Source of the DNA: DSXF01 sp964387495
GTDB taxonomy: Bacteria > Chloroflexota > Anaerolineae > Anaerolineales > Villigracilaceae
DNA: 64,000 nt
Assembly (NCBI GenBank): GCA_964387495.1
Contig: CAYLXB010000007.1
Coordinates: forward strand, 1-64,000
Reading direction: 5' to 3'
The position numbers were made by a program, and so were the translations under genes. Under the pieces are notes generated by a model that was not told where the DNA came from, ran no database searches, and saw only the letters and a list, made by a program, of their open reading frames with translations. This document shows positions 8,617-16,358 of the stretch, one piece after another (position 1 is the first letter of the stretch; every line of letters begins with the position of its first letter).

Positions 8617-9090
8617 ATGGATTCGGTCGATACTTTTTACGAGATGCAGGTTGCCGGCAGCAAGTGGGTCTATGTAGGCAACCTGTTCCACGAGGGCGCC
8701 CACGATCGCTTCGTGGAGCCGAAACTGTTCAGCGTCCGGGTAAAGCAGCCGGAAAAGATCCACCTGGTGAACATCGGGCTGACCATGCTTTCGGCCCCTG
8801 GCGGGGATTTTGATGAGGACGATACCGTCTTTGCGGATATTTATTCCATTGACGGAAGGCTAACCTCGTTGGAAGGGGACCGGCAGGGAGGTCCTGCCGG
8901 CGTTCAGCCGCATGGGGGTGTCTGGGGGCGCCATTTCGGCGACCCTGGCGAGGTCACTGCCCAGGGGATCCACCGCAACATGGGGTTGAGTTCTTATGTC
9001 GGGCCTGTCAACCGGGAGATCGTATTCAGGCTCTTCATCCAGGGAGATGACTGGGCCGGGGCAGGATTTACGATGCTGCAGTTGACTTAG
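8617..9090 (+). CDS. Uncharacterised 157-residue protein
   Basis: I do not recognise this family. The product is soluble, acidic and probably beta-rich, with no signal peptide, membrane segment or Cys pair. Alternating hydrophobic strands (WVYVGNLF, KLFSVRV, IHLVNIGLTML, REIVFRLFI, GFTMLQL) separated by charged or glycine-rich loops suggest a jelly-roll-like fold, which is only inference. GGAGGT lies 6 bp before ATG 8617 and decides the start. It precedes the secreted-protein gene at 9123 by 32 bp and shares its promoter, so the two products may act together. Confidence 0.65.
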   Translation: MDSVDTFYEMQVAGSKWVYVGNLFHEGAHDRFVEPKLFSVRVKQPEKIHLVNIGLTMLSAPGGDFDEDDTVFADIYSIDGRLTSLEGDRQGGPAGVQPHGGVWGRHFGDPGEVTAQGIHRNMGLSSYVGPVNREIVFRLFIQGDDWAGAGFTMLQLT

Positions 9091-9122
9091 TTGTTTCGTG
9101 CCGGATCACGCGGAGGAAAATC

Positions 9123-11888
9123 ATGTTTATTACGTCCCGATCGAAATGCTGCTCTCTGATGTGTGTTATTGCCATAACAACCGCTTTGTTGTCAGTTCTC
9201 CCCTCCTATCCAGTAAATAGCCAGGGATCTCCACAAATTGAACCCGAAACTGGAGCGACGACGGCTGTCATTCCGGTAGGCGCGAATTTTCCAATTGTTC
9301 AAAACACCGGGCAGGATGTGATCAACGGAAAGCCTGGAATTGCCTTTGATGGGACGAATTTTCTTGTTCCTTACTTCAAGATCGTTACGACGAACAGTGT
9401 GACCTATTACAATATCTATGCCCGCCGGGTCACGCAGCAAGGCGCCGTGCTCGATTCACCTTCGATTGCCATCTCGGTCGGACAGAATGAGTCGGCCGGG
9501 CCTCCTTCTGTAGGATTCGATGGGAACAATTACCTGGTGGTGTGGTGTGCCACCCGGGCAGGCGTTAGCGAGGTTTATGGCGCCCGGGTAACCCCATCCG
9601 GGACTGTGCTGGATGCCGGTGGGGTGAAGATCACCACCGGCGGCAATCCCCTGATCCGTATGCCCGGGATTGCTTTTGACGGCACCAATTATCTTTTGGT
9701 CTGGCGTACTGCCACCAGCAATATCCACGCAGCGCGCGTTTCCACTGCGCCGGCCAACCTAGATGCAGCTGCCGGTTTTTCCATCGCGAGCGGGGGATAT
9801 TCATATTATCCTTCTGCGGCTTTCGACGGCACCAATTATCTTGTCGTGTGGCATGATAGCCGTAACTCCGGTGTGAGCGGTTGGGATATCTACGGCGCAC
9901 GCGTAACAATGGCGGGTGCTGTTTTGGATCCGGGTGGTTTCGTGATCTGCGACGAGTCTTACAACCAGGAACACAGCACGGTTGGGTTCGACGGGAGCAA
10001 TTACCTGGTGGCCTGGTACGATTGGAGGCCTACGGGTGACCAGATCTATGGGAGCGTCTATGGGGCCCGCGTTTCACCCTACGGTACAGTGGTGGATGAC
10101 CCGGCTTTTCAGATTGCAGACCGGGCCAGGGGGCAGTTTGCTCCGAGAGTGGTTTGTGGAGGAACCGACTGCCTGGTAATCTGGAACACCGATTATCCCT
10201 ATGTCTCGAATGAGTTCCGCCTCAGCGATGTGTGGGGAAGGCGTATCTCTGCTGACGGCACGATCCTCGATCCGCAGGGCATCCCCGCGGCCACCGCCTT
10301 TGGGCATCAATTTGGGGCCATTGCGGGCTACGGCAACGGCAGATACCTGGTGGCGTGGAGTGAAAGTACCGGCCGGGTATCCACCGGCGCCATCTATGGG
10401 CAGATTCTAAGGGAGCAGGCGATTTCCCAGCCGGCTGCAGATCATGACCGGGACGACTTGCAGGCACCCGCCCCGGATACGACCAGCGCGGACTGGACGG
10501 TAGTAAGTGCTCCAATAAACACATACACCACGGCTGGGCTTGCGTTTTCAGGCGGAAATTCCTATGCTTTTGGCCAACAACAGGCTTTGCATTTCAACGG
10601 CACGGACTGGCAGTCGCAAGGCATGTTCTCACAGGGATACCCTTATGGTTCATGGGCGAGTGGGCCGAACGACATCTGGGTGGGCGGATGGTGCGGCGGG
10701 TTTAGCCATTTCGATGGCCAGCAGTGGACTGACCTGGGGTGTGTCGGTGAGAATGTGAATGCGGTCTGGGGCAGCAGCAAGACGGATCTATGGGCTGCAA
10801 CGATTGGAGGGGGGCTGCTTCATTACGATGGCAGTACCTGGCCGGCGGTGGCAAGCAATATTCCCTATGACCTGTCAGGATTATGGGGAACCTCAGCCGG
10901 AAATATCTATGCCGTCGGCGAACGCGGCACGATCCTGATATACAACGGCACCTCCTGGGAGAAACAGTCGAACATCCCAACCTTCCAGAGGCTGAATGCA
11001 ATTTGGGGCAGTAAACCGACCGATATCTATGCAGTCGGTGACTGGGGTACCATCCTGCACTTTAATGGCAGCGCGTGGAGTGAAATGGAAAGCGGGACGC
11101 TTCAACACTTATACGGCGTGTGGGGAATTGCCGGGTCGGAAGTCTATGCGGTTGGATTTGGCGGCACGATCCTTCACTATGATGGGAGCACCTGGAGCGC
11201 CGAGAACAGCAATACAAGCATGGATTTGCTGAGCATCTGGGGGGTATTGGTGGGGAACAAGATGACGCTCTGGGCTTCCGGGAGTGGTACTCAACTCCTG
11301 AGCCGGGTAAAAACATTCCCGGTGACCCAAAGCATTGCCAGGTCTGTAAGCCTTTATGACGGCTGGGTACTGGAATCGGCAGAAGACGGGGAAAGAGGCG
11401 GCACCCTGGATGCTGCTGCCAGTCTCAATTTGGGGGATGATGCCTATGATCAGCAATACCGCAGCATTCTCTCTTTTGATACCTCTGCCCTGCCGAACAA
11501 TGCGCTTGTTTCGAAAGTGACGCTGAAGATCAAGAAGCAGGGGTTGACCGGCACGGATCCTTTCAATACGCACGGCAACCTGCTGGTGGATATCCGCACG
11601 GGTGCGTTTGGGGGCAGCGGTGCCCTGCAGTTGGGTGACTTCCAGGCCGCGGCCAGCAAAAGCGCAGTGGGGGGGATTCCCGGCACGCCGCTGAACGGCT
11701 GGTATGCCAAAACCTGGCTGAGCGGCATCTTTCCTTATATCAACAAGGCAGGCGTGACCCAGTTCCGCCTGCGGTTTGCGAAGGATGACAACGACGACCT
11801 GGGCGCCGATTATCTTAAATTCTACAGCGGCAACGCGGTCAACGCGGCCTACCGGCCGCAGTTGGTCATCGAGTATTTCGTGCCATAG
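9123..11888 (+). CDS. Secreted propeller-repeat protein with DNRLRE-like C-terminus
   Basis: The 921-residue protein has a Sec signal peptide (about residues 1-36, ending PVNSQG). Residues 65-430 carry about seven repeats of the form FDGTNYLVVW followed by YGARV..G.VLD, a pattern of beta-propeller blades. Residues 460-735 hold a second propeller-like array of the type WGS..DIYAVG..GTILHYNGSSW. Residues 745-921 form a DNRLRE-like domain. Codons 810-917 are DNA-identical to the end of the gene at 3841, although the rest is unrelated. CGGAGGAAAATC precedes the ATG. The first two thirds are less GC-rich than the repeat and neighbouring genes. Extracellular binding is likely; no catalytic site is evident. 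Confidence 0.8.
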   Translation: MFITSRSKCCSLMCVIAITTALLSVLPSYPVNSQGSPQIEPETGATTAVIPVGANFPIVQNTGQDVINGKPGIAFDGTNFLVPYFKIVTTNSVTYYNIYARRVTQQGAVLDSPSIAISVGQNESAGPPSVGFDGNNYLVVWCATRAGVSEVYGARVTPSGTVLDAGGVKITTGGNPLIRMPGIAFDGTNYLLVWRTATSNIHAARVSTAPANLDAAAGFSIASGGYSYYPSAAFDGTNYLVVWHDSRNSGVSGWDIYGARVTMAGAVLDPGGFVICDESYNQEHSTVGFDGSNYLVAWYDWRPTGDQIYGSVYGARVSPYGTVVDDPAFQIADRARGQFAPRVVCGGTDCLVIWNTDYPYVSNEFRLSDVWGRRISADGTILDPQGIPAATAFGHQFGAIAGYGNGRYLVAWSESTGRVSTGAIYGQILREQAISQPAADHDRDDLQAPAPDTTSADWTVVSAPINTYTTAGLAFSGGNSYAFGQQQALHFNGTDWQSQGMFSQGYPYGSWASGPNDIWVGGWCGGFSHFDGQQWTDLGCVGENVNAVWGSSKTDLWAATIGGGLLHYDGSTWPAVASNIPYDLSGLWGTSAGNIYAVGERGTILIYNGTSWEKQSNIPTFQRLNAIWGSKPTDIYAVGDWGTILHFNGSAWSEMESGTLQHLYGVWGIAGSEVYAVGFGGTILHYDGSTWSAENSNTSMDLLSIWGVLVGNKMTLWASGSGTQLLSRVKTFPVTQSIARSVSLYDGWVLESAEDGERGGTLDAAASLNLGDDAYDQQYRSILSFDTSALPNNALVSKVTLKIKKQGLTGTDPFNTHGNLLVDIRTGAFGGSGALQLGDFQAAASKSAVGGIPGTPLNGWYAKTWLSGIFPYINKAGVTQFRLRFAKDDNDDLGADYLKFYSGNAVNAAYRPQLVIEYFVP
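11550..11872 (+). repeat. 323-bp exact direct repeat, copy 2
   Basis: This is the second copy of the repeat at 6721-7043, in direct orientation, 4829 bp downstream, and in the same reading frame. Immediately upstream the two genes are only similar (for example AAGCAGGGGGTGGCC against AAGCAGGGGTTGACC). Confidence 0.95.
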
Positions 11889-11944
11889 CCGTGCCCGCTT
11901 GCCGGGCCGTTGATTTATGTTCAAAGGTTTGCCCAGAAAAGGAC

Positions 11945-12214
11945 ATGATGGAGTCCATGAGTCTTCCTTCTTTGCTGATCGGCATCCTGGTGATGCTTGC
12001 AATTTACCTCTCCCTGTCCCGGGCTTTTGATACCACGAACATTTCCGTCAAACGCTCCCTGGCTCTGTTCTCCGCTGTTGTGGGATTGCTCACCACGCTC
12101 TGGCTGGGCAGCCATCCGGAGGTTCTGCGTGAGTATTCCGGAAAGATCGTCCTGTCCGGTCTGGCGGTCGTATTGGCCCTGCTGGCCTTTGCAGGGAGAT
12201 CTTTGCGCAAGTAG
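11945..12214 (+). CDS. Small membrane protein, two helices
   Basis: The 89-residue protein has two to three hydrophobic stretches: LLIGILVMLAIYLSLS near the N-terminus, and LALFSAVVGLLTTLWLG and IVLSGLAVVLALLAFAG further on. It ends in basic residues (GRSLRK), which should be cytoplasmic. No family is recognised. The start is uncertain: ATG 11945 and ATG 11948 lie in AAAAGGACATGATGG, while ATG 11957 has GGAG 5-6 bp upstream. It is 56 bp after the secreted-protein gene. Confidence 0.5.
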   Translation: MMESMSLPSLLIGILVMLAIYLSLSRAFDTTNISVKRSLALFSAVVGLLTTLWLGSHPEVLREYSGKIVLSGLAVVLALLAFAGRSLRK

Positions 12215-12253
12215 GACGGCGAAATTCGAAATCGTATTGTGGAAGGAAAAACG

Positions 12254-12778
12254 ATGCCGATCCCCGACTTCAAACTACGCTTCGACAAACAATACATCCA
12301 TGCCTGGGCTGCCGGTTACAAGGCATCTGACGACCATGAGGTCGAGTTCGAGATCGCGCCCCGGGTGCGTGAGCGCGGCTGCTTCACCAAACCCGAACTG
12401 CAGGCCGTCTGCCGCTGGAAGACCCCGCGCAGCCAGCCGCGTGTCCAGGCCAACCCGGAAGGCTTCGTCCAGGAGGTCACCCGCGTGGCCCTCTCCACCC
12501 CCGATGAGCGCCTGCGGATCGAGGTGCTGACCCTGCTGGAGGGTGTCGCCTGGCCGACCGCCTCGGTCCTGCTGCACTTTGGCCATCGCGACCCCTATCC
12601 CATCCTGGATTATCGCGCCTTGTGGTCCCTGGGTGTGGAGCAGGAGATCGAATACGATTTTCCCTTCTGGTGGGCGTATACGCAGTTCTGCCGGGAATTA
12701 GCCCGCCAGGCGGGGGTTCCCATGCGCATCCTGGACCGCGCCCTGTGGCAGTACTCGGCGGACAATCAACCGGGATGA
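12254..12778 (+). CDS. Uncharacterised protein, possibly HhH-GPD-like helical fold
   Basis: The 174-residue soluble protein belongs to a conserved family of unknown function. Its central part (about 95-130), with VLTLLEGVAWPTASVLL and then HFGHRDPYPILDYRALWSLG, resembles the helix-hairpin-helix core and following helix of DNA glycosylases (LP.GV...TA..IL.F......PI.D...). The catalytic Lys/Asp pair of true glycosylases is not evident, so enzymatic activity is doubtful. GGAAGGA lies 7 bp before ATG 12254, which fixes the start. It lies 173 bp upstream of the TIR-NACHT-FGE gene on the same strand; a functional link is unproven. Confidence 0.6.
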   Translation: MPIPDFKLRFDKQYIHAWAAGYKASDDHEVEFEIAPRVRERGCFTKPELQAVCRWKTPRSQPRVQANPEGFVQEVTRVALSTPDERLRIEVLTLLEGVAWPTASVLLHFGHRDPYPILDYRALWSLGVEQEIEYDFPFWWAYTQFCRELARQAGVPMRILDRALWQYSADNQPG

Positions 12779-12951
12779 CCTGGGCGGTGACCGGCGGGCT
12801 GTTAAATCACTGGAGAAGATGGTTCCGGCCGGGCTGTCCAAATCCTCCGGCCCAAGATCGGGCAATTCGTTGAGACTCGATCGATCCTGTTGCTTTTTTC
12901 GGCAACTTGATGTAAAGTCATCACAGAACAATTCATCCAACGAGGTGGAAG

Positions 12952-15900
12952 GTGCCGCTGCAGACCCCCGAAGGTAAAAAGCTGCTTATCTTTCTCAGCC
13001 ATGCCCGCGAAGACAAGCCCAGGGTGCGCAGGTTGTGCCAGCGTCTGCGGGTGGATGGCTTCGACCCCTGGCTGGACGAGGAACGCCTGCTGCCCGGCCA
13101 GGATTGGAACCTGGAGATCGAAAGGGCCATGCGCGCCAGCGGCGCCATCCTGCTGTGTTTCTCGGCGCTCTCGACTGCCAAGGAGGGCTACATCCAGCGG
13201 GAATACAAACGGGCCATGCAGTTCCGGGAAGAAAAACCGGAAGGCACGATCTTTCTCATCCCGGTGCGGCTGGATGACTGTGAACTCCCCTCCTTTATCC
13301 AGGGGGTGCAGTGGGTGGATTATCCGGGCGGATACAAGCGCCTGGTGCAGGCCCTGAACCTGCGCGCCGGGCCGCCCCCGGCACAAGTACAGCCGGCGGC
13401 AGTGAAAAAGGGGAAAAAGAAACTGCCTGCCAGCCGGAAAAAGCCGGAGGCTTCCACTTATTATATCCATGCCGGGCGGGATGTGGTCATGGGTGACCAG
13501 CATAATTTCACTGCCAGCCTGGCGCACCTGGATGCCCAACTGGAACAGATCATCGCTCTTTTACGCCAGCCAGGCACCACCATCCAGATCAGCGGCAATG
13601 TGCGCGATTCGATCATCGTTGCCGGGGAGGGAAACAGCCTGCGGCTTTCCAGGGCGGATATCGACGGGTTGGCGGCTTTACAGGCTGGTGCGGACGCCGG
13701 GCGGCGCACAGAGATCTACCTGACCAGCCTGCTGTTGCGCGACACGTATGCCCCGTGGGAACACCTGTATGTCCCCCTGGCTGGGAATATGCTCATACGG
13801 CCGGAATTCGAAGACCTGCCGGTGCGCTACAGTGAATATGTTGTGCCGGTCAAATGCCAGTCTGGGCAGGGCCAGCCCACCATGCGACCCTTGAAAGATA
13901 TAACCGAAGCCATTGACAGCCACCCTGCCTTCATCATCCTTGGAGCGCCAGGAGCAGGGAAAACCACCACGCTGCAAAAAATTGCTTTCGAGACTGCCCG
14001 CGCCCGGCTTCAGAAACACTCCGGGCTGATTCCTTTATTTGTGCGCCTGAGCGAACAGCGTGAACGTGACCCGTATGGCTTCTTACAGACCGAGTGGGAG
14101 CGCAGCCTTGGCACACCATTTGCACCGGCCCTGCAGGCCGGACAGATCCTGATCCTGGCGGACGGCGTCAATGAAATTACCCGCGAAAGCCGCCCGGAAC
14201 GGTTGAAGGAGTGGCGCAATTTCAACCGGGATCAGCGCGGTAATAACCTCCTGGTCTTCAGCGGCCGGTTCCTGGATTATGGCAACGAACTCGACCTGCC
14301 GCGTGTGCTGGTGGAGCCGCTCGGGAAAGACCAGATCATTGACTTTCTGAAGCGCCACAAGGCCGGTGGATTGGCCTTCCGGCTGGACGAATACTCCGGG
14401 CGCCTGCTGGAGATCGCCAGAAACCCGCTCAACCTGCTGGTGCTCGTGACCCTGTACAAAATCAACCCGGACCAGAGTTTTACCAACCTGGGCAGGTTGT
14501 TTCAAGCTTTCTGTGAGTCGCTCTGCAACCGTGAACAAGCGGAACACCCTGCGAAAATGCCCCTGGAAGTCATGCGCCGGGCACTGGCGCAAATGGCATT
14601 TGCCATGCAGGAACAGGGCGAGGGGCTGACTTTTGCCATCCAGACGGCGCGCCAGGCTGTGCCGGAAACGGTGGATTTCAAGGGGGAAGCCATTCCTGTC
14701 GACCCGGCCAGGCTCTTTGACTTTGGACGCGGCGCCACCATCCTTGACCCCGCTACGGATGTGGACGTGCGCTTCCGCCACCACGTCCTGCAGGAGTATT
14801 TTGCCGCTCTTGAATTGTTGAGACGTTTTGACGAGAATGAGGACCTCGGCCGCCTGTGGCGCGTCCCCCGCAGGGTGGAGGACATGCCGCCTGCTGCCGT
14901 GGGGGAATGGGACCCCCTGCCCGAACCGCCCGCCGGCGGCTGGGAGGTGACGACCATCCTGGCCTGCGGCCTGGCCCAGGACCCTGCCGGGCTCATCGAA
15001 GCCGTGCGCCGCGCCAACCCGGCGCTGGCCGGGCGCTGCCTGGACGAAGCCGGGATCGAGCAGCCCGAGGCCGTGCTGACGGAGACCCGCCAGGACCTGC
15101 TGGCTGACCTGTACGACCCAACGATCCACCTGCGCGCCCGCCTGCAGGCTGGTTTCATCCTGGGGCGCATCGGCGACCCGCGCTTCCAGCCCCGGGAAGT
15201 GAACGGCGTAAAGGTCATCCTGCCGGAGATGCTGCCCGTGCCGGGGGGCACCTACCTGATCGGCAGCGCGGCGGATGATAAAGACGCCATTGATGGTGAA
15301 CATCCCCAGCATCAGGTGGAACTGCCCGCCTTCTGGATCGGCAAATGGCCGGTGACCAACGCCGAATACGCCTGCTTTATGGCCGCCGGAGGCTACCAGG
15401 ACGAGCAGTACTGGCAGACGGAACTGGCAAAGCGCTGGCTGAAAGGCGAGGATGTAGCCGGTGGTCAATTCAAAGCATGGCTGGATATTTGGAAAGCTTT
15501 GCAAAAAATAGATGATATTCAGAACGCACTGGAACAAACTGGTAATTTCCCGCCTGAGGAAATTGAAATACTCGAACGGGTTGCTGGTTTGAGCGAAGGT
15601 GAATTTATGTCTTGGGTATCCAAGAACCTTGGAGAGAAATCCCGTTCCGCCCCTGAATTTTGGGACGACCCGAGATATAACAACCCCTCCCAGCCGGTGG
15701 TGGGGGTCACCTGGTTCGAAGCGCAGGCTTACTGCGCCTGGCTTTCGGCTGTCAGGAGGCGGGAATACCGCCTGCCGGCGGAAGTCGAGTGGGAAGCCGC
15801 GGCGCGCGGCCGGCCTGCCCGTAAAAAGGCCCGGCTGTATCCCTGGGGGGAGGATTGGGAGCCTGGCAGGGCCAACAGCCTCGAAGGCCGGGTGCTGAAA

Positions 15901-16185
15901 CCCTCGCCGGTGGGGGCGTACGCTGCCGCAGGCGGGAACGGCCCGTTTGGGGCGGAAGACCAATCCGGCAACGTCTGGAACTGGACCTCCAGCCTGTACC
16001 TGCCCTACCCCTGCGACCCTGCCAAAAGCGAGTTGCCGGAGGCCGAGGGGGAACGTGTTCTGCGCGGCGGGTCCTGGAACGGCTATCGCAGGAACGTGCG
16101 CTGTGCGTACCGCCTCGGGTCCGTCCCCGTCAACTTCGACCTCCTTGTTGGGTTTCGTCTTTTTTCCCCTGGCTCATATTCCTGA
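12952..16185 (+). CDS. TIR-NACHT-FGE NLR-like immune receptor
   Basis: The 1077-residue protein has four parts. Residues 11-140 form a TIR domain (LLIFLSHAREDKPRV, then a conserved Glu at 84 in YIQREYK where TIR NADases place the catalytic Glu). Residues 165-235 are a glycine-rich beta linker (AGRDVVMGDQHNF; SGNVRDSIIVAGEGNS). Residues 320-640 form a NACHT STAND ATPase with Walker A GAPGAGKT (331-338), a Walker B-like LILADGVNE (D404) and FRHHVLQEYFAALELL. A helical region follows. Residues 755-1077 are an FGE-sulfatase/C-type-lectin-like domain (PVPGGTYLIGS; VVGVTWFEAQAYCAWLS; YRLPAEVEWEAAARG). By family knowledge, the sensor is C-terminal, NACHT oligomerises and TIR consumes NAD or makes a nucleotide signal. 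The start is GTG 12952; no ATG suits the TIR start. The C-terminal 33 residues match a DGR variable region. Confidence 0.88.
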   Translation: MPLQTPEGKKLLIFLSHAREDKPRVRRLCQRLRVDGFDPWLDEERLLPGQDWNLEIERAMRASGAILLCFSALSTAKEGYIQREYKRAMQFREEKPEGTIFLIPVRLDDCELPSFIQGVQWVDYPGGYKRLVQALNLRAGPPPAQVQPAAVKKGKKKLPASRKKPEASTYYIHAGRDVVMGDQHNFTASLAHLDAQLEQIIALLRQPGTTIQISGNVRDSIIVAGEGNSLRLSRADIDGLAALQAGADAGRRTEIYLTSLLLRDTYAPWEHLYVPLAGNMLIRPEFEDLPVRYSEYVVPVKCQSGQGQPTMRPLKDITEAIDSHPAFIILGAPGAGKTTTLQKIAFETARARLQKHSGLIPLFVRLSEQRERDPYGFLQTEWERSLGTPFAPALQAGQILILADGVNEITRESRPERLKEWRNFNRDQRGNNLLVFSGRFLDYGNELDLPRVLVEPLGKDQIIDFLKRHKAGGLAFRLDEYSGRLLEIARNPLNLLVLVTLYKINPDQSFTNLGRLFQAFCESLCNREQAEHPAKMPLEVMRRALAQMAFAMQEQGEGLTFAIQTARQAVPETVDFKGEAIPVDPARLFDFGRGATILDPATDVDVRFRHHVLQEYFAALELLRRFDENEDLGRLWRVPRRVEDMPPAAVGEWDPLPEPPAGGWEVTTILACGLAQDPAGLIEAVRRANPALAGRCLDEAGIEQPEAVLTETRQDLLADLYDPTIHLRARLQAGFILGRIGDPRFQPREVNGVKVILPEMLPVPGGTYLIGSAADDKDAIDGEHPQHQVELPAFWIGKWPVTNAEYACFMAAGGYQDEQYWQTELAKRWLKGEDVAGGQFKAWLDIWKALQKIDDIQNALEQTGNFPPEEIEILERVAGLSEGEFMSWVSKNLGEKSRSAPEFWDDPRYNNPSQPVVGVTWFEAQAYCAWLSAVRRREYRLPAEVEWEAAARGRPARKKARLYPWGEDWEPGRANSLEGRVLKPSPVGAYAAAGGNGPFGAEDQSGNVWNWTSSLYLPYPCDPAKSELPEAEGERVLRGGSWNGYRRNVRCAYRLGSVPVNFDLLVGFRLFSPGSYS
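16066..16164 (+). other. DGR-type variable region at the end of the FGE domain
   Basis: Residues 1039-1071 read GGSW, NGY, RRNV, RCAYR, LGSV, P, VNFDLLV, GFRLF. The spacing is exactly that of variable regions diversified by diversity-generating retroelements (GGSW-NNN-x4-R-x-A-N-R-NNNN-P-x7-GFRL). Most residues at the canonical variable positions have NNC codons (CTC, TCC, GTC, GTC, AAC, TTC, GAC, CTC), as expected if adenines of AAC template codons were randomised. The 3' end (GTTGGGTTTCGTCTTTTTTC) uses T-rich third positions unlike the rest of the gene. No reverse transcriptase or template repeat is in the window. Confidence 0.6.
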
Positions 16186-16304
16186 GTGCTGCCTGCTGGC
16201 TTCTGCTTTCTGCGAACTGGATCCTGGCGCAGGGTTTCTCCCCTCGAGTTGCGCCGCGATGGGAGACACCCTGCACCGATTAAACGCGTAAAATTCGATT
16301 TTGA

Positions 16305-16340
16305 CAAAAGCCCCGAAGATCCGATGAGACCTTCGGGGCT
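16305..16340 (-). terminator. Terminator after the aldo/keto reductase gene
   Basis: AGCCCCGAAG (16309-16318) pairs perfectly with CTTCGGGGCT (16331-16340) around a 12-base loop. On the minus strand the stem is followed by TTTTGTC, so it mainly ends the reductase transcript; it may also stop readthrough from the NLR-like gene. Confidence 0.75.
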
Positions 16341-16358
16341 TATTCGGTTCCCGCCGTG

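Noticed and set aside
12830..12951. A sigma-70 promoter for the NLR-like gene (TTGCTT, 17 bp, TAAAGT)
   Set aside because: Both boxes match the consensus poorly, so I do not list it as a feature.
3841..16185. The accessory region as a prophage or integrative element
   Set aside because: There is no integrase, transposase, phage structural gene, tRNA-associated att duplication or inverted terminal repeat.
12779..16358. A DGR reverse transcriptase, Avd-like protein or template repeat next to the variable tail
   Set aside because: I found no YxDD-type protein and no A-rich near-copy of the tail in the window on either strand by eye, so no local DGR is claimed.
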